DNA of 64,000 nucleotides from Anaeromyces robustus (Eukaryota; Neocallimastigomycota; Neocallimastigomycetes; Neocallimastigales; Neocallimastigaceae), in assembly GCA_002104895.1 (NCBI GenBank), contig MCFG01000057.1, positions 1 through 64,000 on the forward strand. The letters are read 5' to 3'. Numbering within the stretch: position 1 is the first letter of the stretch; each line of letters starts with the position of its first letter. The notes under the pieces are model-generated. The model was given only the letters and a program-made list of their open reading frames with translations. It searched no databases and was not told the DNA's origin. Of the stretch, positions 50,075 to 63,339 are shown in pieces. Both the position numbers and the translations under genes were made by a program.

Positions 50075-51577
50075 ATGATTTTCGATATTAATAAAATTGA
50101 GGTAACATATTAATGAAATCTTAAAAAATATATTTTTATAATTTTAATAATTGATTTTTAAAATTAGTATTATTATTATTATTATTATTAAATTGTAATT
50201 AATCATGACAGTCATTATAAATTTTAAGATGTCAATAAAAAAATAATTATTAAATATAATAAAAAAATTAAAAAAAAAATCATTTTTTTAAAACACATTT
50301 TCTATGATTTAATTCTAATTTATTAATAAAAATATAATGTATTTTTTAATTGAGATATTTAAGCAAATTATAATAGAATCATAATTAAAATTTTAATAAT
50401 TTTATAATTTTTAATATTTTTTAAATATCTTATTATATATATAGGAACATATCAATGGTCATAATTCATTTTTTGATGAACTTATTGAATTGATACCTGC
50501 TACTCATTACTTACCAAAAGATGAATCCAATATTGAAGTAGTTATAATATTATATATTCATAATTATCTTTATTATAATTTAATATTAATTTTTTCCCTT
50601 TCTTTTATTATTATTAAATCATTATATTATGTGTATAAATAAAAAAAGAATGATAAATATTATCATAACACTAAAAAACAAATTACTTCATCAAAACTTG
50701 ATGCCAAAGAAATAAGAAAAGCTAAGAAAGCTAAAGTAATTACAAAATAATATTTATTATTTTATTTAATAACATTATAATATATATATTATTATTTTTA
50801 TAAATTTTGGTATTATATAGTAGAATATTGTAATATGATATTTTATCATTATCATATTATTTTAAACTTATTTTGATTATTATATATAAAAATATTTATT
50901 AATATATGCTTTTTTTTTTCTATCATATATATTATATTTTTTCCTTTTTTTTTTCTTTTTATATAAATATTTTAAATGTTATATATAATTTAGTTTGATC
51001 CAAATAATGTAAAGAGTGTACAAGATATACAAGAAGAAAGAAAAATTAAAGAAGAAGAAGAAAATGAAGACGTTGAAATGCAACCAGGTATATATATAAA
51101 TAGATATAGATATAAATATAGATATATTATAAATTATCATTATATAAAAAATATGATATAATAATAATATTTTAATCTTAATTATATATACATATATTTC
51201 CCTATATAATAATAATAAAAAGAAGTTGATATTAAAGATTTAAAACCAATGACTAAAGTATCTAGTATTACGGAATTACAAGAAAGATTAAAGAAGAGTA
51301 TTGATGATTTAAGAGCCAAAAGAAAGGCACAAAATAATAGTTCAATACATAGTAGAGATGAATTATTAAAGAAACGTTTGAAGCGTAAACATGATCGTAA
51401 AGAACAAATTCAAAAGAAAAAAGAAAAGAGAAGAAAGACCAATGATATGGTTGGTATGGATCTTCCAGATAGTCAAGCTGTTGAGGTAATTTTTTTTTTT
51501 GTTATATATAATATATAAAAAAATTATATAAAATATATATTTTCTTTATTATTATTATTATTAGTTTTGATTTAATA

Positions 51578-51610
<33 letters not shown>

Positions 51611-52634
51611 TTATTAATAAGTTTTAATTTATTTATTAATTTTAATCATTTTATTTTATTTAATTTTTTTTATAATAAAATAACAATTAATTATTATCAC
51701 TATTATAATTATTATCAATCTTATTATCATAAAATTTATCACCATCAATGATGCCAATCATGTAAATTATCATTTTCCATTATCACAATTATTTATTATT
51801 ATATATCAAAAAAATGGAATAATTAATTAGGCAAAGGAAAGTAAAACTAAAGAAGTTGAAGAAAATGTTTCATTTGGTAAGATTGTCTTTAATGAAGAAA
51901 CTGTTCAAAAGAAGAAGAAGGGACCAACAGATACTTTAGGTAAATTAAAACAAGCTGAAGCTAATAAAGAAAAACTTGAAAAATTAAAATCTGTAGATAA
52001 GGAGAAAGCAGAAGCTTTAGAAGAAAAAATACAATGGAGTAAAGCTATGAAACTTGTTGAAGGTGAAAAGATTAAAGATGATCCAAAATTATTAAAGAAA
52101 ACTTTAAAACGTGAACAAAAATTAAAAGAAAGAAGTGCTAAGAAATGGTAAGAATAATGAAAAAATTAAAAAAAAAATTAATATATATATATATTATTTT
52201 TCTTTTATTATTAATTAATTAATTTAATTTTTTTAATTTTTTTTATTTTTTTTTATTTATATAATTTTTAATAATTATTTTTATTCTATAAAAAAATAGG
52301 AATGATCGTCAAAAAACTGTTGTTAGACAAATGAAAGAAAAACAAAAGAGAAGAGAAGAAAATATTAAAGCAAGAATGAATAATAAGGGAAAAAAGGGTG
52401 TATGTATTAATACAATAATATAATATAAATATAATAATATTATTAATTTATAGTTAATATATTAAATATTAATGATTTTTTTTTTTTTTTTCATATTTAT
52501 TTATATATATTCTATTTCATTTTTATATATTTCTTTTTTCTTTTTTTTTTTTTTTTTCTGAAATTAAATTATTAATTATTATAAAACAGAAAAAGAGACA
52601 TGGTCTTGAAGGTTCTGGATTAAAAAGAAAATAA
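50075..52634 (+). CDS. SURF6/Rrp14 ribosome-biogenesis protein, 8 exons
   Basis: Exons 50075-50101, 50445-50537, 50649-50735, 50994-51087, 51223-51485, 51831-52147, 52300-52399 and 52590-52634 join in frame to 341 residues. Rrp14/SURF6 is a nucleolar protein needed for pre-60S and pre-40S assembly. Seen: the N-terminal motif FDELIELIPATHYLP (the Rrp14 N-terminal domain), acidic EEEENEDVEM, then the SURF6 core SSITELQERLKKSIDDLRAK followed by RDELLKKRLKRKHDRKEQ, VSFGKIVFNEE, KKKGPTDTLGKLKQAE, WSKAMKLVEGEKIKDDPKLL, KKTLKRE and the basic tail RKTVVRQMKEKQKRR-like region ending in KKRHGLEGSGLKRK. Highly charged K/R/E composition is typical. Domain order and length match the family, and all introns are GT-AG. 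Confidence 0.93.
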
Positions 52635-53560
52635 AAATAATATTTTTTATATTTATTAATATTTATTTTAATATATAATATATATGATATATATATGATA
52701 TATATCTACAAATAGAAATAATAATAGAAAATATATATAAATATATTGATATCTTAATTTATATAAGAGAATTAATATTTAAAAAGAAGGAAAAAATATA
52801 TTTATGATATTTTTTTTTTACATATATGAATTTTTTTTTTAACATTTTATTTAAATTTAGATTATTAATTTTTTTTTATTTTAATATAAATTTAAAAATG
52901 CAAAATAACATAATAAAAGAATAAAAACAATAAAAAACAATAAAAAATATATATAAATATATATTTATTAATTTATTTTTAGTTTTTTTTTTTTTTAGTT
53001 TTTTAGTATTATTTTTTATTTTATGATTTATATATTTTTTAAATATTAAATATACAATGTAAAAAATAAAATAAAAAAAAAAATTAATTATTATTAATAT
53101 TATATATATAATCTTTTTACAGATATATATATATAGATTATTATTAGTATTGTTATCTTTTTTTTTTTTTTTTTTTTTTTTTTAATAGATTATTGATTAT
53201 TGATTATTATTATTAGTAGTAATTTGCTAATGTTTCTATTTTTATATATATGTTAAAAAAGAAATGGTTTATTGAATTTAATAAATAAATAAATAAATAT
53301 TTATTTATTTATTTATTTATAATTATTTTTTTTTATTTTTATTATTTTTATTCATTTTTTTTATTTATTATTATTATTATTATTATTTTTTTTTTTTTTT
53401 TTTTTTTTTTAATTCTTATTTTGCTAGTATTTATTTTTTTATTTTTATTTTATTATAATTTATTTTATATCGTACTTGTAATTTTTTTTATCATTAATTT
53501 TTAATTTGTTTATTTATTTATATTATTATTATTATATATTTATATGTATTTATTTTATTT
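52635..53560. other. Convergent intergenic region, SURF6 and coiled-coil gene
   Basis: Two 3' UTRs meet here. It contains TATATGATA repeats, poly(T) tracts (53158-53184, 53388-53411) and short TAAA/TTTA inverted arrays at 53280-53320. I see no gene. Confidence 0.6.
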
Positions 53561-55958
53561 TTATAAATTTAATGATAAAGCCAATTGTTCTTTCAAATTT
53601 TCAATTTGTATACGTTGATTTTCAATTTGTTTATAAAGATCTTTATTTGCTTCAATTTCTTCATCATTAATTTCATCCATTAAAATATTTTCTGGAATTC
53701 CTTTTAATCTTCTAATTTCTTTTCTTAAGAAATCATTATAAACTTTAACTTCAGAATATTGTGATTTAATACTTTCAATTGTTTCAACAAATCCATCTTT
53801 CATTTTACGAAGTTCTTCTTCTTTTGCAGCAATATATTCTTCTTGTTTTTGATTTAATCTTTGTTCTTCATTTTCTTTTTGTTGAATAATATTTTGACTT
53901 TCTTCATAATTTTTAGTTATAGCTTCACTTTTTAATTTACTACCTTCTAATTGTTTTTGAAGTAATATTTGAGTATCTTCTAATTTTTTTATTGCTACTA
54001 AAGCTTGTTGATACATACCTTGACAATTGTTATATTCTGATTGAATAGAAAGTACCGTTTTCTTTTCTTGATCTAATTTTTCTTGTGTTTCAGATAATGC
54101 CTTTTCCATATTTTCCATTTCTTTTAATTGTTTTTCGGATTCACTACGACAATCTTGAATTGTTTTATCATGTTCATCATTAATATGTTGTAGTTCTTCA
54201 TTTTGTTTTTCTAATGCTTCAATTCTTTCTTGAGCTTCTTGTTTTTCCTTTTGTAAAGAAGATATAAGATCATCATTATCAGATTTAAGATATTCAGTTC
54301 TTTTCAAAAGTTCATTCATTTCAATTTCCTTTTTCTCTAATACACCTTTCAAATAATCATTTTCAACGGCATTTTTCTTATAAGAATTAAGAGCTTCTTC
54401 CTTTTCAGCAATAATTCTTTTTAAATCTTCATTTTCTGCAATACTTTCATTTAATTGTTTTGTTTTTTCTTCAATACTTTTATCCTTAATTTCAAATTGT
54501 GCTAAATTAAGATCGAATTCCTTTTTTAAATTAGTTAAATCACCTTCAGAAATTTTATAAACTTCAATTTGATCTTCTTGTTCTTTGATAGTACTTTCTA
54601 AATATTTTATTCTATCTAAATGTTCTTTTAATTGATTTTTATAATTTTCAATTTCATTTTTATATTCAAGAACTTCTTGTTCATTTTCAGTTCTTTGTTG
54701 TTCAAGTTTATCCGTAAGAAGAGTATCTTTTTGTTGAATTTCTTCCTTTAATTGTTGAATTTCTTTAACTTTTTCTTCCTTTTCATTCTGCACATCATTT
54801 AAGTTAGCCTTAAGTTCATTCATTTTTTCACTACTTTTTTTCAAATTTTTCTTCAAACTTTCAATATTATTTTTAGCTTGATCTAATTCTAATTTAACAT
54901 CAAGGAGGGTCATTAAATTTTCTTTTGATTCTTGTAATTTTTGTTCAATGAAAGTATTTCTATTTGTAAAATTAATTTGTTGAGATTCCATTTTTTCTAA
55001 TAATTCATTATTTTCCTTCTTAATACTTTCATATTTTTTCTTTAAAGCATCATATTTAGCTACTTGTTGTTTTAACTGACTAATTTGAACAGTAGCCATA
55101 TTGTTAATTTTTATTGATTCTTTTAATTTTTCTTGAAGTTTATTTATTTCAGCATCTATTTTTTATCATTAATTTTTTTTTTTTGTAAAAAAAAAATATA
55201 ATTTATCATAATATAAAAAAACCATAATATAAATAATGCATATATATATATAAATAACATTATAAAAATAATTATTATAAAATAATAATATTGATATAAA
55301 TATAATATATATTAGTACTAGTTTTTCTTTTCTTTTCTTTTTTTTATTTATTTATTTAATATTTTTAATTATATTTGAAATATTATATATTTATCGAGGT
55401 CTAATATATATATATATGTATAATTTGACTTAAAATAAATATATATACTATTATTTAAAAATATATATATAACAAGTCCATAAATAAAATACAATATAAT
55501 AATAATGTAAATATATATATATAAATTATACCTTTAATATTATTATAATTCATTGGTGATGGTGAATGAGGTATAGGTGTATGCTGACCACTACCCATAT
55601 TTGAATAACTACTCGTTGGAGAAACTGATGGTGTATTATTTGAAGATGTATGATTCTTTTGTTGAGATGAAACTCTAGGTGGTTGATAAGGTAAAAATTT
55701 GTACTTTTGAGAACCTTGATTTTTAACTTGGTTCATCCCTAAATTCATTCCTTGATTCATACCTTGGTTCATTCCTGAATTCATTCCTTGATTCATACCT
55801 TGATTCATTCCTGAATTCATACCTTGATTTACTCCTAAATTCTTTCTTCCTTGATACGGTGAACCATAATTCATTGGTGAATTACTATTTGAATAATAAT
55901 TTGGACTCATTTGTCCACTTGAATATGGACTATTATTATTACTATTTGGATATGACAT
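53561..55958 (-). CDS. Long coiled-coil protein with MNQG-repeat N-terminus, 2 exons
   Basis: Exons 55958-55532 and 55155-53561 (minus strand) join in phase 1 to 673 residues. The first exon encodes a disordered, S/N/P-rich region with about ten GMNQ/GMNS tetrapeptide repeats (residues about 43-79), then FLPYQPPRVSS and S/T-P motifs (HTPIPHSPSP). The second exon is almost pure heptad-repeat coiled coil (residues about 150-670) rich in E, K, Q, L and N, with no membrane segment. Such architecture suits a scaffold of the cytoskeleton, centrosome/spindle pole or membrane tethering, but I do not recognise the family and do not assign a function. A shorter start at MATVQ (55099) is possible, but the phase-matched upstream exon and its coding character favour the long form. 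Confidence 0.8.
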
Positions 55959-55976
55959 TTTTTTTTTTTTTTTTTT
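55959..55976 (-). promoter_or_regulatory. Poly(A) leader abutting the coiled-coil gene start
   Basis: On the minus strand, 18 A residues run directly into the ATG at 55958, matching the arrangement in front of the DDHD gene. Confidence 0.4.
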
Positions 55977-56964
55977 AAAGAAATAATTATTTAAATTTTG
56001 AATATAAATGAAAAAGAAATAAGAAAAAAAAAAAAAAAAAAGAAATAGAATGCTATTAAATTTTAAAAAGTTTGTATATTTATTGGCTTTTATTTATTTA
56101 TTTATTTATTTGTTTGTTATTTTTGTTATTTTTTTTTATCTTTTTTATTATTATTTTTGTTATTATTTATTTGTTTATTTATTGTTAAAGATTGGTATTA
56201 TGGTATACTGTTAAATATATAAATAAATAAACAATATATATATATATATATAACATATAGATAAAAAGTTTTTTTTATATTAATAGATAGAATTGAATTA
56301 TATAATTATATATGATATAACATTATTAAAATATATCTAAATTTAATTTTCATAATGCTAATTTTTATCAATGTTACATAATTATAAAAAAAAAATTACC
56401 AGTAAAAAAAAAAAAATTGTAATTTACATATAAAAGCTTTATTAATTTGATGGAAAATAATTATGATATTTATATAAAAATTATTATTGATATTTGTAAA
56501 AATGTTAGTAATTCGTTATGATTTTAATTACTTTTCGTTTCTTTTTTTTTTTTTTTTTTTTTTTTTAAGGTTTAATTTATAATTGAGGATAATTTTATAT
56601 TTATATTTACTTACTCTTTAAACAAAAAATAATTTTTATATACTATAATACATAAAAATTATATTATCTTATTAATTTATTTATAATTCTAAGAAAAAAA
56701 AAAAAAAAAACAGAAAAAAATATGATAAAAGTACTTTTTTTTTCCACTTTTTTTTCTTTGAATTATAAATAAAATTAAAATAAAAATGATAAAGAAATTT
56801 TATAATTGATTTGAAATTTCACAATATTATAATATTATACTTTTTTATACTTTTCGATTTATGATTTTAAAAAATAATTGTTTTTATTTAATATAAAAAA
56901 TATATTTTTTAATTCTATTGAATAATTTATAATTATATATTATATATATTATCCAAGATACAAT

Positions 56965-56970
56965 CACGTG
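56965..56970. promoter_or_regulatory. CACGTG E-box
   Basis: A palindromic bHLH-type (Cbf1/Pho4-like) site about 1 kb upstream of the coiled-coil gene start. It sits in a less AT-biased patch, CAATCACGTGTCCA. It could be a chance occurrence. Confidence 0.25.
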
Positions 56971-57108
56971 TCCATATTCATTTATATATGTAAATAAAAA
57001 GATTTAATAGAATTTCTTTTTTATATATAAATTTATTTTATAATTTATTATTTATTATTTACATACAATATCATATAAATGTCATAAAAAAACACTATAT
57101 TAGTAAAA

Positions 57109-57247
57109 AACTCAAATTTAAAGTAGTAATCATAATTAAAAAAAAAAAAAAAAAAAACTCAAATTTAAAGTAGTAATCATAATTAAAAAAAAAAAAAAAA
57201 AAAAACTCAAATTTAAAGTAGTAATCATAATTAAAAAAAAAAAAAAA
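57109..57247. repeat. Three-copy 47-48 bp tandem repeat
   Basis: Units begin at 57111, 57158 and 57206 with CTCAAATTTAAAGTAGTAAT, continue CATAATT and end in a poly(A) tract of variable length. The unique parts are identical. The minus-strand ORF across it is an artefact. Confidence 0.95.
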
Positions 57248-57917
57248 GTATATTTTTAAAATATAAAAGTCCATAATATCTTTAATAACTTTTAAATATG
57301 TCATATTCTAATTATCTTAATATAATATAAAATTTCTAAATAAAAAAAAAAAAAAGAGAAAATTGACATAGATTTTTTTTTATAATTTTTTTATTTTGTT
57401 TTGTAAATTATTATATTATATAATAAAATAATGTTAAAAAAAATAAATATTAATTGTAATGAAACAAATTTTTTGTTCTAATAAATAAAACAAAAAAATC
57501 TGTTCTATAATAAATAATATATATATTTTAATAGTTTTTTTTTTTAAAAAAAAAATAAAAAAAAAAAAAAAATAAAAATAAAAAATAAAAAAAAGATAAA
57601 TATTATAAAATAAATTTTCTATTATTAACTAATAATATATAATATTATATATTCTTTTTTTCTTTTTTCTTTTTTCTTTTTTCTTTTTAATCTTTTTAGT
57701 TTTTAAAAGTAAAAAAAATTAAAATATAAAAATTTATTCATATCTTTGAAAAAATAATAATGTAAATTATATAAAAATAGATTACTGTTATTTAAAAAAA
57801 AATCTGAACATTAATATAAAAAAAATATATTCTAATTATAATAATTTAATTAAATTTTTTATGTGATAAATTAAGTTATTTTATATGTAATATGAATTCT
57901 GTTATTTAGTATTGAAT

Positions 57918-59159
57918 TTATGCTTCAACTTCCATTTCTTTAACTTCACTAACACATTCTTCATAAAGATCTTTGTATTCAGCGTCCTTATTCTTAACAA
58001 TCATAACACAAGAAGTTGGACGTTTAGTTGAACCAGCGGTACCAAGATCTTCTTTTGATGGTACGTAACAATATGGAACATCTGATTCTTCACAAAGAAT
58101 TGGTACATGTGTAATGACATCAATTGGTGAAATATCTCCAGCAATAATAACTAAACTGTTATTTTCAAGTATATATATGAAATAAAATAAAAAAAATATA
58201 TTGTATTAATATTATTATATAAATTTGATCTTTTTAATACACATCTTTTTTATATTAAATAATTATGATTTTAATTAATAAACTAATTATTTAGATTGTT
58301 TTATAATATATATAAAAATTCTGAAAGCATATTTTATTTTTTAATTCATATATATTATATCATTTTTTTCTCTTTCCATAATTTTTAAAAGTTTTTGAAA
58401 TATTTTAATTTATATTAAAATATATATATATTGAATTATTTTTTATATATTTCATTATTAATTTATATATTATAATAATATAAAATCAATCAAATATAGG
58501 TTAATTTTAAATTAAAGAAAATTTATATAATAATTAGAAAAAAAAAGATTCATCCAAGATCCTTAATATTTGATTATTTTATTATACTTGTGATAAATTT
58601 AATTGTATAAAACTTATTTGAAATTCTCTACTGTTAAAATTATTTTTTTTTAAATTCTGTTTCATTCTGATAAATTAATTTTATATAAAATAATCTTTCG
58701 TAATTACCCCTTGTTTCCCTTTCTTAAACCTTTAACAACTTCTTTAACACCACGTTTAATATCTTTTGCCTTAGAAGCTTTATATATTTATTTATATAAT
58801 ATAATTTTTAAATATATATAAATTTGATGATTTAGTAATAAGAACTTTTATAAAGATTTAGATTTTAAAAAATGATGACATCAGATATAATAAAATTAAA
58901 TTTTTTCAATTATATCTAATATAATAAATAAAACTTGTATTCTTTAAATGTAATATATAGGACAACTCATTATTTTTGATTAAAAAATGTATTTTAATAT
59001 TATATTTATACCTTTTCTAACAGTCTTTAATAATTTCTTATTTAATTTTTTAGAAGCTAAAGGTTTTGAAATTTCATTAAGAGCTGATAAACGTGATTCG
59101 TAGTTATCTTCAGAACTTTCAGACTTCTTTTCCTTTTTAACTTTACCGTCTTTAGCCAT
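57918..59159 (-). CDS. NHP2: H/ACA snoRNP protein NHP2 (L7Ae family), 3 exons
   Basis: Exons 59159-59012, 58777-58708 and 58155-57918 (minus strand) join in frame to 151 residues, close to the yeast and human NHP2 length (about 155). NHP2 binds H/ACA guide RNAs with Cbf5, Nop10 and Gar1 for rRNA pseudouridylation. Seen: a charged N-terminus (KDGKVKKEKK), then YESRLSALNEISKPLASKKL, KDIKRGVKEVVKGLRKGNKG (the RNA-binding helix, with the family's R-G-V-KEV), LVIIAGDISPIDVITHVPIL, CEESDVPYCYVPSKEDLG and a KRPTSCVMI motif. The IAGDISP and YVPSKEDLG motifs separate NHP2 from ribosomal L7Ae/Snu13 paralogues. The gene is divergent from Elp5 across a 558-base spacer. Confidence 0.94.
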
Positions 59160-59717
59160 TTTAATTATATTTTATAATTTAAATTTTTCTTTTTTTCTAT
59201 TATTCCAAAAAAAAAAAAAAAGATTTAAAATAATTTTATAAAAAAATTTTTTTTGTAAAAATAAAAAACAAAATTTTAATTATAAAAATAATAAATTATA
59301 CTTGATTCAGATTAAATAATATTAATTTTTTATTATTATTATAATTATTATTATTTTATTATTATTTATTAATATATTTTATAATTATTTTTTTTTTAAA
59401 TTTTCAATATATAATATATTCGAATCAATAAAAAAAAAAGCGATTTTAACCAATCATATATTGTTATTCTTTAGATGAATAGAGTTTTTTATTTTTTAAA
59501 TTTTAAAATAAAAAAAAAATTAAAAAATTAATGTAATTAATGTATTAAAATGTACATGAATGTAATACATATTATAAAATAATGTATCAAAATATTATAA
59601 AATATTAGAGAAAACTTTTAATTATAATAATATAATAATAATTAAAATTTTAGAGTATTTTATTAAATAATATTTTTTTTTGGACTTTATGCCTTTTTAA
59701 TAAATAATAAGAACATA
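59160..59717. promoter_or_regulatory. Divergent promoter region of NHP2 and Elp5
   Basis: This 558-base spacer separates the two start codons. The only motif I can pick out is TAACCAATCA at 59447-59456, with a CCAAT box (59450-59454) that could be bound by an NF-Y/HAP-type complex. The remainder is A/T-rich with ATT repeats. Confidence 0.4.
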
Positions 59718-61254
59718 ATGAATAAATCATTTTTAGAACATTTTATATTTGGAACAAATCAAGAATTATATAAAAATTCTTCGCATGGAATAGTATTGTT
59801 ACAAGATACAATATTACAAACCTGTAAATACTTATTACTCAACTATATAAATAATAGGTTCGATAATAAATGGATTAATAACCCTTCTATATTATATTAT
59901 CTCTAATATATTTATAGAATTATAAACAGAATAATGTTTTGTTCTTTTTTGAAATAATTCTTAATGATATTAACTATTTTTTTTTTAAAAAAAATAAATT
60001 TATATAATAAAATTAAATTAAATAACAGAGATTATTATTATACCATTCTATGTGTTGATACTTTACCAATATACTGGAATAAAAGCCTAGGAAGAGCAAA
60101 GTATTATATTAACTCTAACATTAATAATATAAAATTATTAAATTTTATTCTTTTATTATTATTATTATTAAAAATTAATACATTTTATTTTCAATAATTT
60201 AAAAAGATATAAATGTATTGAAGGAAATAATTATAATACTATACAAGAAATTCTACTTCAAATAAAAAATGTTATAAAAAATAATAAAAAGGAATCAGGT
60301 AATTTAAAATACAAGAAAAAATATATATATATAATTATATTTTTACTTATCAATAGGCAAATTTTTACTAAATATATACATTACATATAATATTATTTTT
60401 ATAATATTCAAATTAGCATTAGTCAAAAATGTCATTATTGTTGATTCAGTTAATACTTTATTAATAAAATATAGTTCCTATGAAGTATTAAGTTTTATTA
60501 AAGAACTCAATGAAATTAATAAAAGTACTATAAATTTAATATGTGTATATGTATATATATTAATGAATATTTTTAAAAGGCATTATTAAAATATGTTATT
60601 TATATTTTATTTTAAACTTTTTAAAAAATTTTAAATTTCAAATTACAAATTTCCATTTAGACGAAATTCAAATAATATTAATTTATCATCAAGATAGTAT
60701 TATTAATACAGTAAATAATATGAATATTAAATCCGTATTATCATCTATGGCAACTACTAATATTTTAGTTGAACATACAAAGAAATTTTTCCAAAACCAA
60801 GGATGGTCACAAAATATGGATATGGACATTATAGAAAGAAATTCAATTAATGATGCTATATGTAGTATTTTACATGAAAAAGAATCAGGAAAGATGTTAA
60901 GAGAGGTAAAAAAAATAAAAAAATAAAAATAAAAAAAATATACATACATCTCTGTAAATGTAATGTATTAATATTTTATATGTTTTTTAATAATTGAATA
61001 ATAATATTGTTTTTTTTTTTTTTTAGGAAATGGCATACTCAATGAAAATTGAAAATAATAAACCAATAATAAGTATTATACCAATAATCGATTTAATGAA
61101 AAAATATATACCCAATTATCAAAATTTATTAAATGATAAAAAACCAACAAAAAAGGTATAAAAGATTATTTATTGTATTATTTAAATAACAATATATATA
61201 TATATATATAATAAACATATTGATTATATTTATTATATTTATACTTATTATTAC

Positions 61255-61297
<43 letters not shown>

Positions 61298-61486
61298 ATA
61301 TTTTTTTAAAAATAAATAAATAAAAGGTTGACCCAACTGAAAATTTAACATTTAATCTTAATTTAACTGAAGAAGAAAAGAAAGTTAAGAATCAACTTGA
61401 ATTACCATACTTTGTTGGACAAGGTATTAAAATATTTCTTTTTATATATCCTATATATATATTAAAAATAACTTTAAATAATTCAT

Positions 61487-61521
<35 letters not shown>

Positions 61522-61610
61522 TAGATAATAATAATACAGAAGGTTCAGGTGAAATCTATTTTGACCCAGAATTAGATGATGAATTTGATGACGATGTATG
61601 TTACTACTAC

Positions 61611-61665
<55 letters not shown>

Positions 61666-61790
61666 GTTGTTGTTGTTGTTGTTGTTTAGTTGAATATTTT
61701 TTTAATCTACGTTATTTTTTCTTATATTAATCATCTTTTATATATATACATATATATTAATAGGATCCAGATGCTGATCTCGATTTTTAA
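59718..61790 (+). CDS. ELP5: Elongator complex subunit Elp5, 9 exons
   Basis: Exons 59718-59857, 60029-60100, 60207-60298, 60417-60524, 60661-60905, 61027-61155, 61327-61423, 61525-61595 and 61764-61790 join in frame to 326 residues. Elp5 forms the RecA-like Elp4-Elp5-Elp6 ring of Elongator, needed for 5-carboxymethyl-type modification of wobble uridine in tRNA. Seen: N-terminal GIVLLQDTILQ, a VIIVDSVNTLL strand, IQIILIYHQDSI, and the diagnostic C-terminus: NLTFNLNLTEEEKKVKNQLE then LPYF, GEIYFDPELDDEFDDD, and DPDADLDF. The family's FNL.L...E...R....LP and acidic DDFDEEDPDDDLDI tail correspond well. The N-terminal half is less conserved, as in other Elp5 proteins. All introns are GT-AG; the first joins codon AG|A. 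Confidence 0.88.
61200..61300 (+). repeat. (ATT)n run in Elp5 intron 6
   Basis: About 12 ATT units at 61258-61296 precede the acceptor, with TA repeats at 61193-61210. A second (ATT)n run followed by GTT units is in intron 8 (61613-61687). Confidence 0.85.
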
Positions 61791-62009
61791 TACTATTTTT
61801 TATTACTTTGATATAAACTTTTTATTTATCAATAAATTTATTTATCTAATAATGAATTATTACTATTTATTATTACTTTAGATTTAAAAAATTATTTCAA
61901 AATGAAATAAATAATCTTAATTTAAAAATATTCAGAAAAAAAAAAAATAAAAAAAATATTATGAATAAAAAAAATAATATAAAATTTAAACAAATTAATC
62001 AAAAATTCT

Positions 62010-62040
<31 letters not shown>

Positions 62041-62823
62041 TTATTTTTTATTTTTTCTTACTTTATTATTTTAATTTTCTATTGTTTTACATTTATTTTT
62101 TATATTATTTTTAATTATTTATTTTCCTTTTTTTTTTTTTTTTTTTTTTTTTTTGTTTTTTATTTTTATTTTTTTAAAATAATTATGTTTCTATGATATA
62201 TATATATATATTAATTTTTACTATTTTATCATTATTATATACGTTTAGTAATTAATTCAAATATATATATAATATATATATTTCTTTTGAAAATAAATGC
62301 TTAATTTCTTTAATTATTTCAATATAAGAAATTTTAAGAGAATCATTTACTTTCTTTTGACAATGATTAAAGTTAAATTGATATATATATATTTTCTATA
62401 ATTAAAAAATGAAATAGAAAAAAGTTTTTAAAGACTTTTTTTTTCTCTCTCTTTTTTTTTTTTTTTTTTTTTTTGTTTGTTTGTTTGTTTGTTTGTTTGT
62501 ATTTTTTTAATTTTTTTTTTTTTAAGAAAAAAGAAATTATATATGTATATATTAATAGATTAATAGATATTCAAAAATTTTCTTTATACAATATATAATA
62601 AATCTACAAAATTTGTTATTGAATTCCTTTTTTCTATTCAATTGTTATTATAATGTTTGTTTGTTTGTTTGTTACTATATATATTTATATATATTTAAAA
62701 AAATAATAAAAAAAAAAAAAAAAATAATATAAAAAAATTATATATGTATAAATTAATAGATATTTAAAAAATTTTATCAGTATACAATATATAATAACAG
62801 TCTATAAATTTTTGTTACTGAAT

Positions 62824-62868
<45 letters not shown>

Positions 62869-62961
62869 CAATTGTTATATAAACAATTTTAATAGGAAAA
62901 TAAAATAATGAATAACAATTGTAATAATTTTAATTTTATCTATTTAAACGTATTTTATAGT

Positions 62962-63009
<48 letters not shown>

Positions 63010-63339
63010 TTTGAATATAATCTTTGTTGATTACAATTATTATTCAATTATTATTATTTATTATTATTATTATTATTATTCAAATTAATTTTGATTTGAA
63101 TTTTTAATTTTTAAATATTTTTTATTATATTATTATGATTATATATTGTTCTTTCTATAAATTATTTTTTATTATATTATTATGATCTTATATTATTCTT
63201 TCTATAAATTATTTTTTATATATTATTAAAATAAAAAAAAATTTTTTTTTTAATCAACTACTACTTTATTTATTTATATATTTATCTATTTTATTTAAAA
63301 AAAATTTTTTTTCTTAAGTTAAGGTATCATATATATTTA
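61791..63339. other. Convergent intergenic region, Elp5 and voltage-sensor-like gene
   Basis: Two 3' UTRs lie here. It contains TTTG repeats (62475-62500, 62654-62672), long poly(T) tracts (62455-62474, 62827-62866), an (AAT)n run (62964-63008) and a roughly 60-base direct repeat around 63117-63220. No gene is seen. Confidence 0.6.

Larger units (their letters stand above)
55959..57917. other. Intergenic DNA between coiled-coil gene and NHP2
   Basis: This holds the promoter of the coiled-coil gene (minus strand, left side) and the 3' UTR of NHP2 (right side). It contains an 18-base poly(A) leader on the minus strand (55959-55976), a CACGTG at 56965-56970 and a three-copy repeat at 57109-57247. 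No gene is seen. Confidence 0.6.

Noticed and set aside
57095-57304. Minus-strand ORF with repeated FNYDYYFKFEF
   Set aside because: It is simply the translation of the three-copy tandem repeat.
59415-59430. ATTCGAATCAA, resembling a tRNA T-loop
   Set aside because: No acceptor, D or anticodon stem can be drawn around it, so no tRNA gene is called. I found none elsewhere in the window.
60689-60949. Minus-strand ORF of 86 residues
   Set aside because: Antisense to Elp5 exon 5, whose sense-strand coding and splice phases are well supported.
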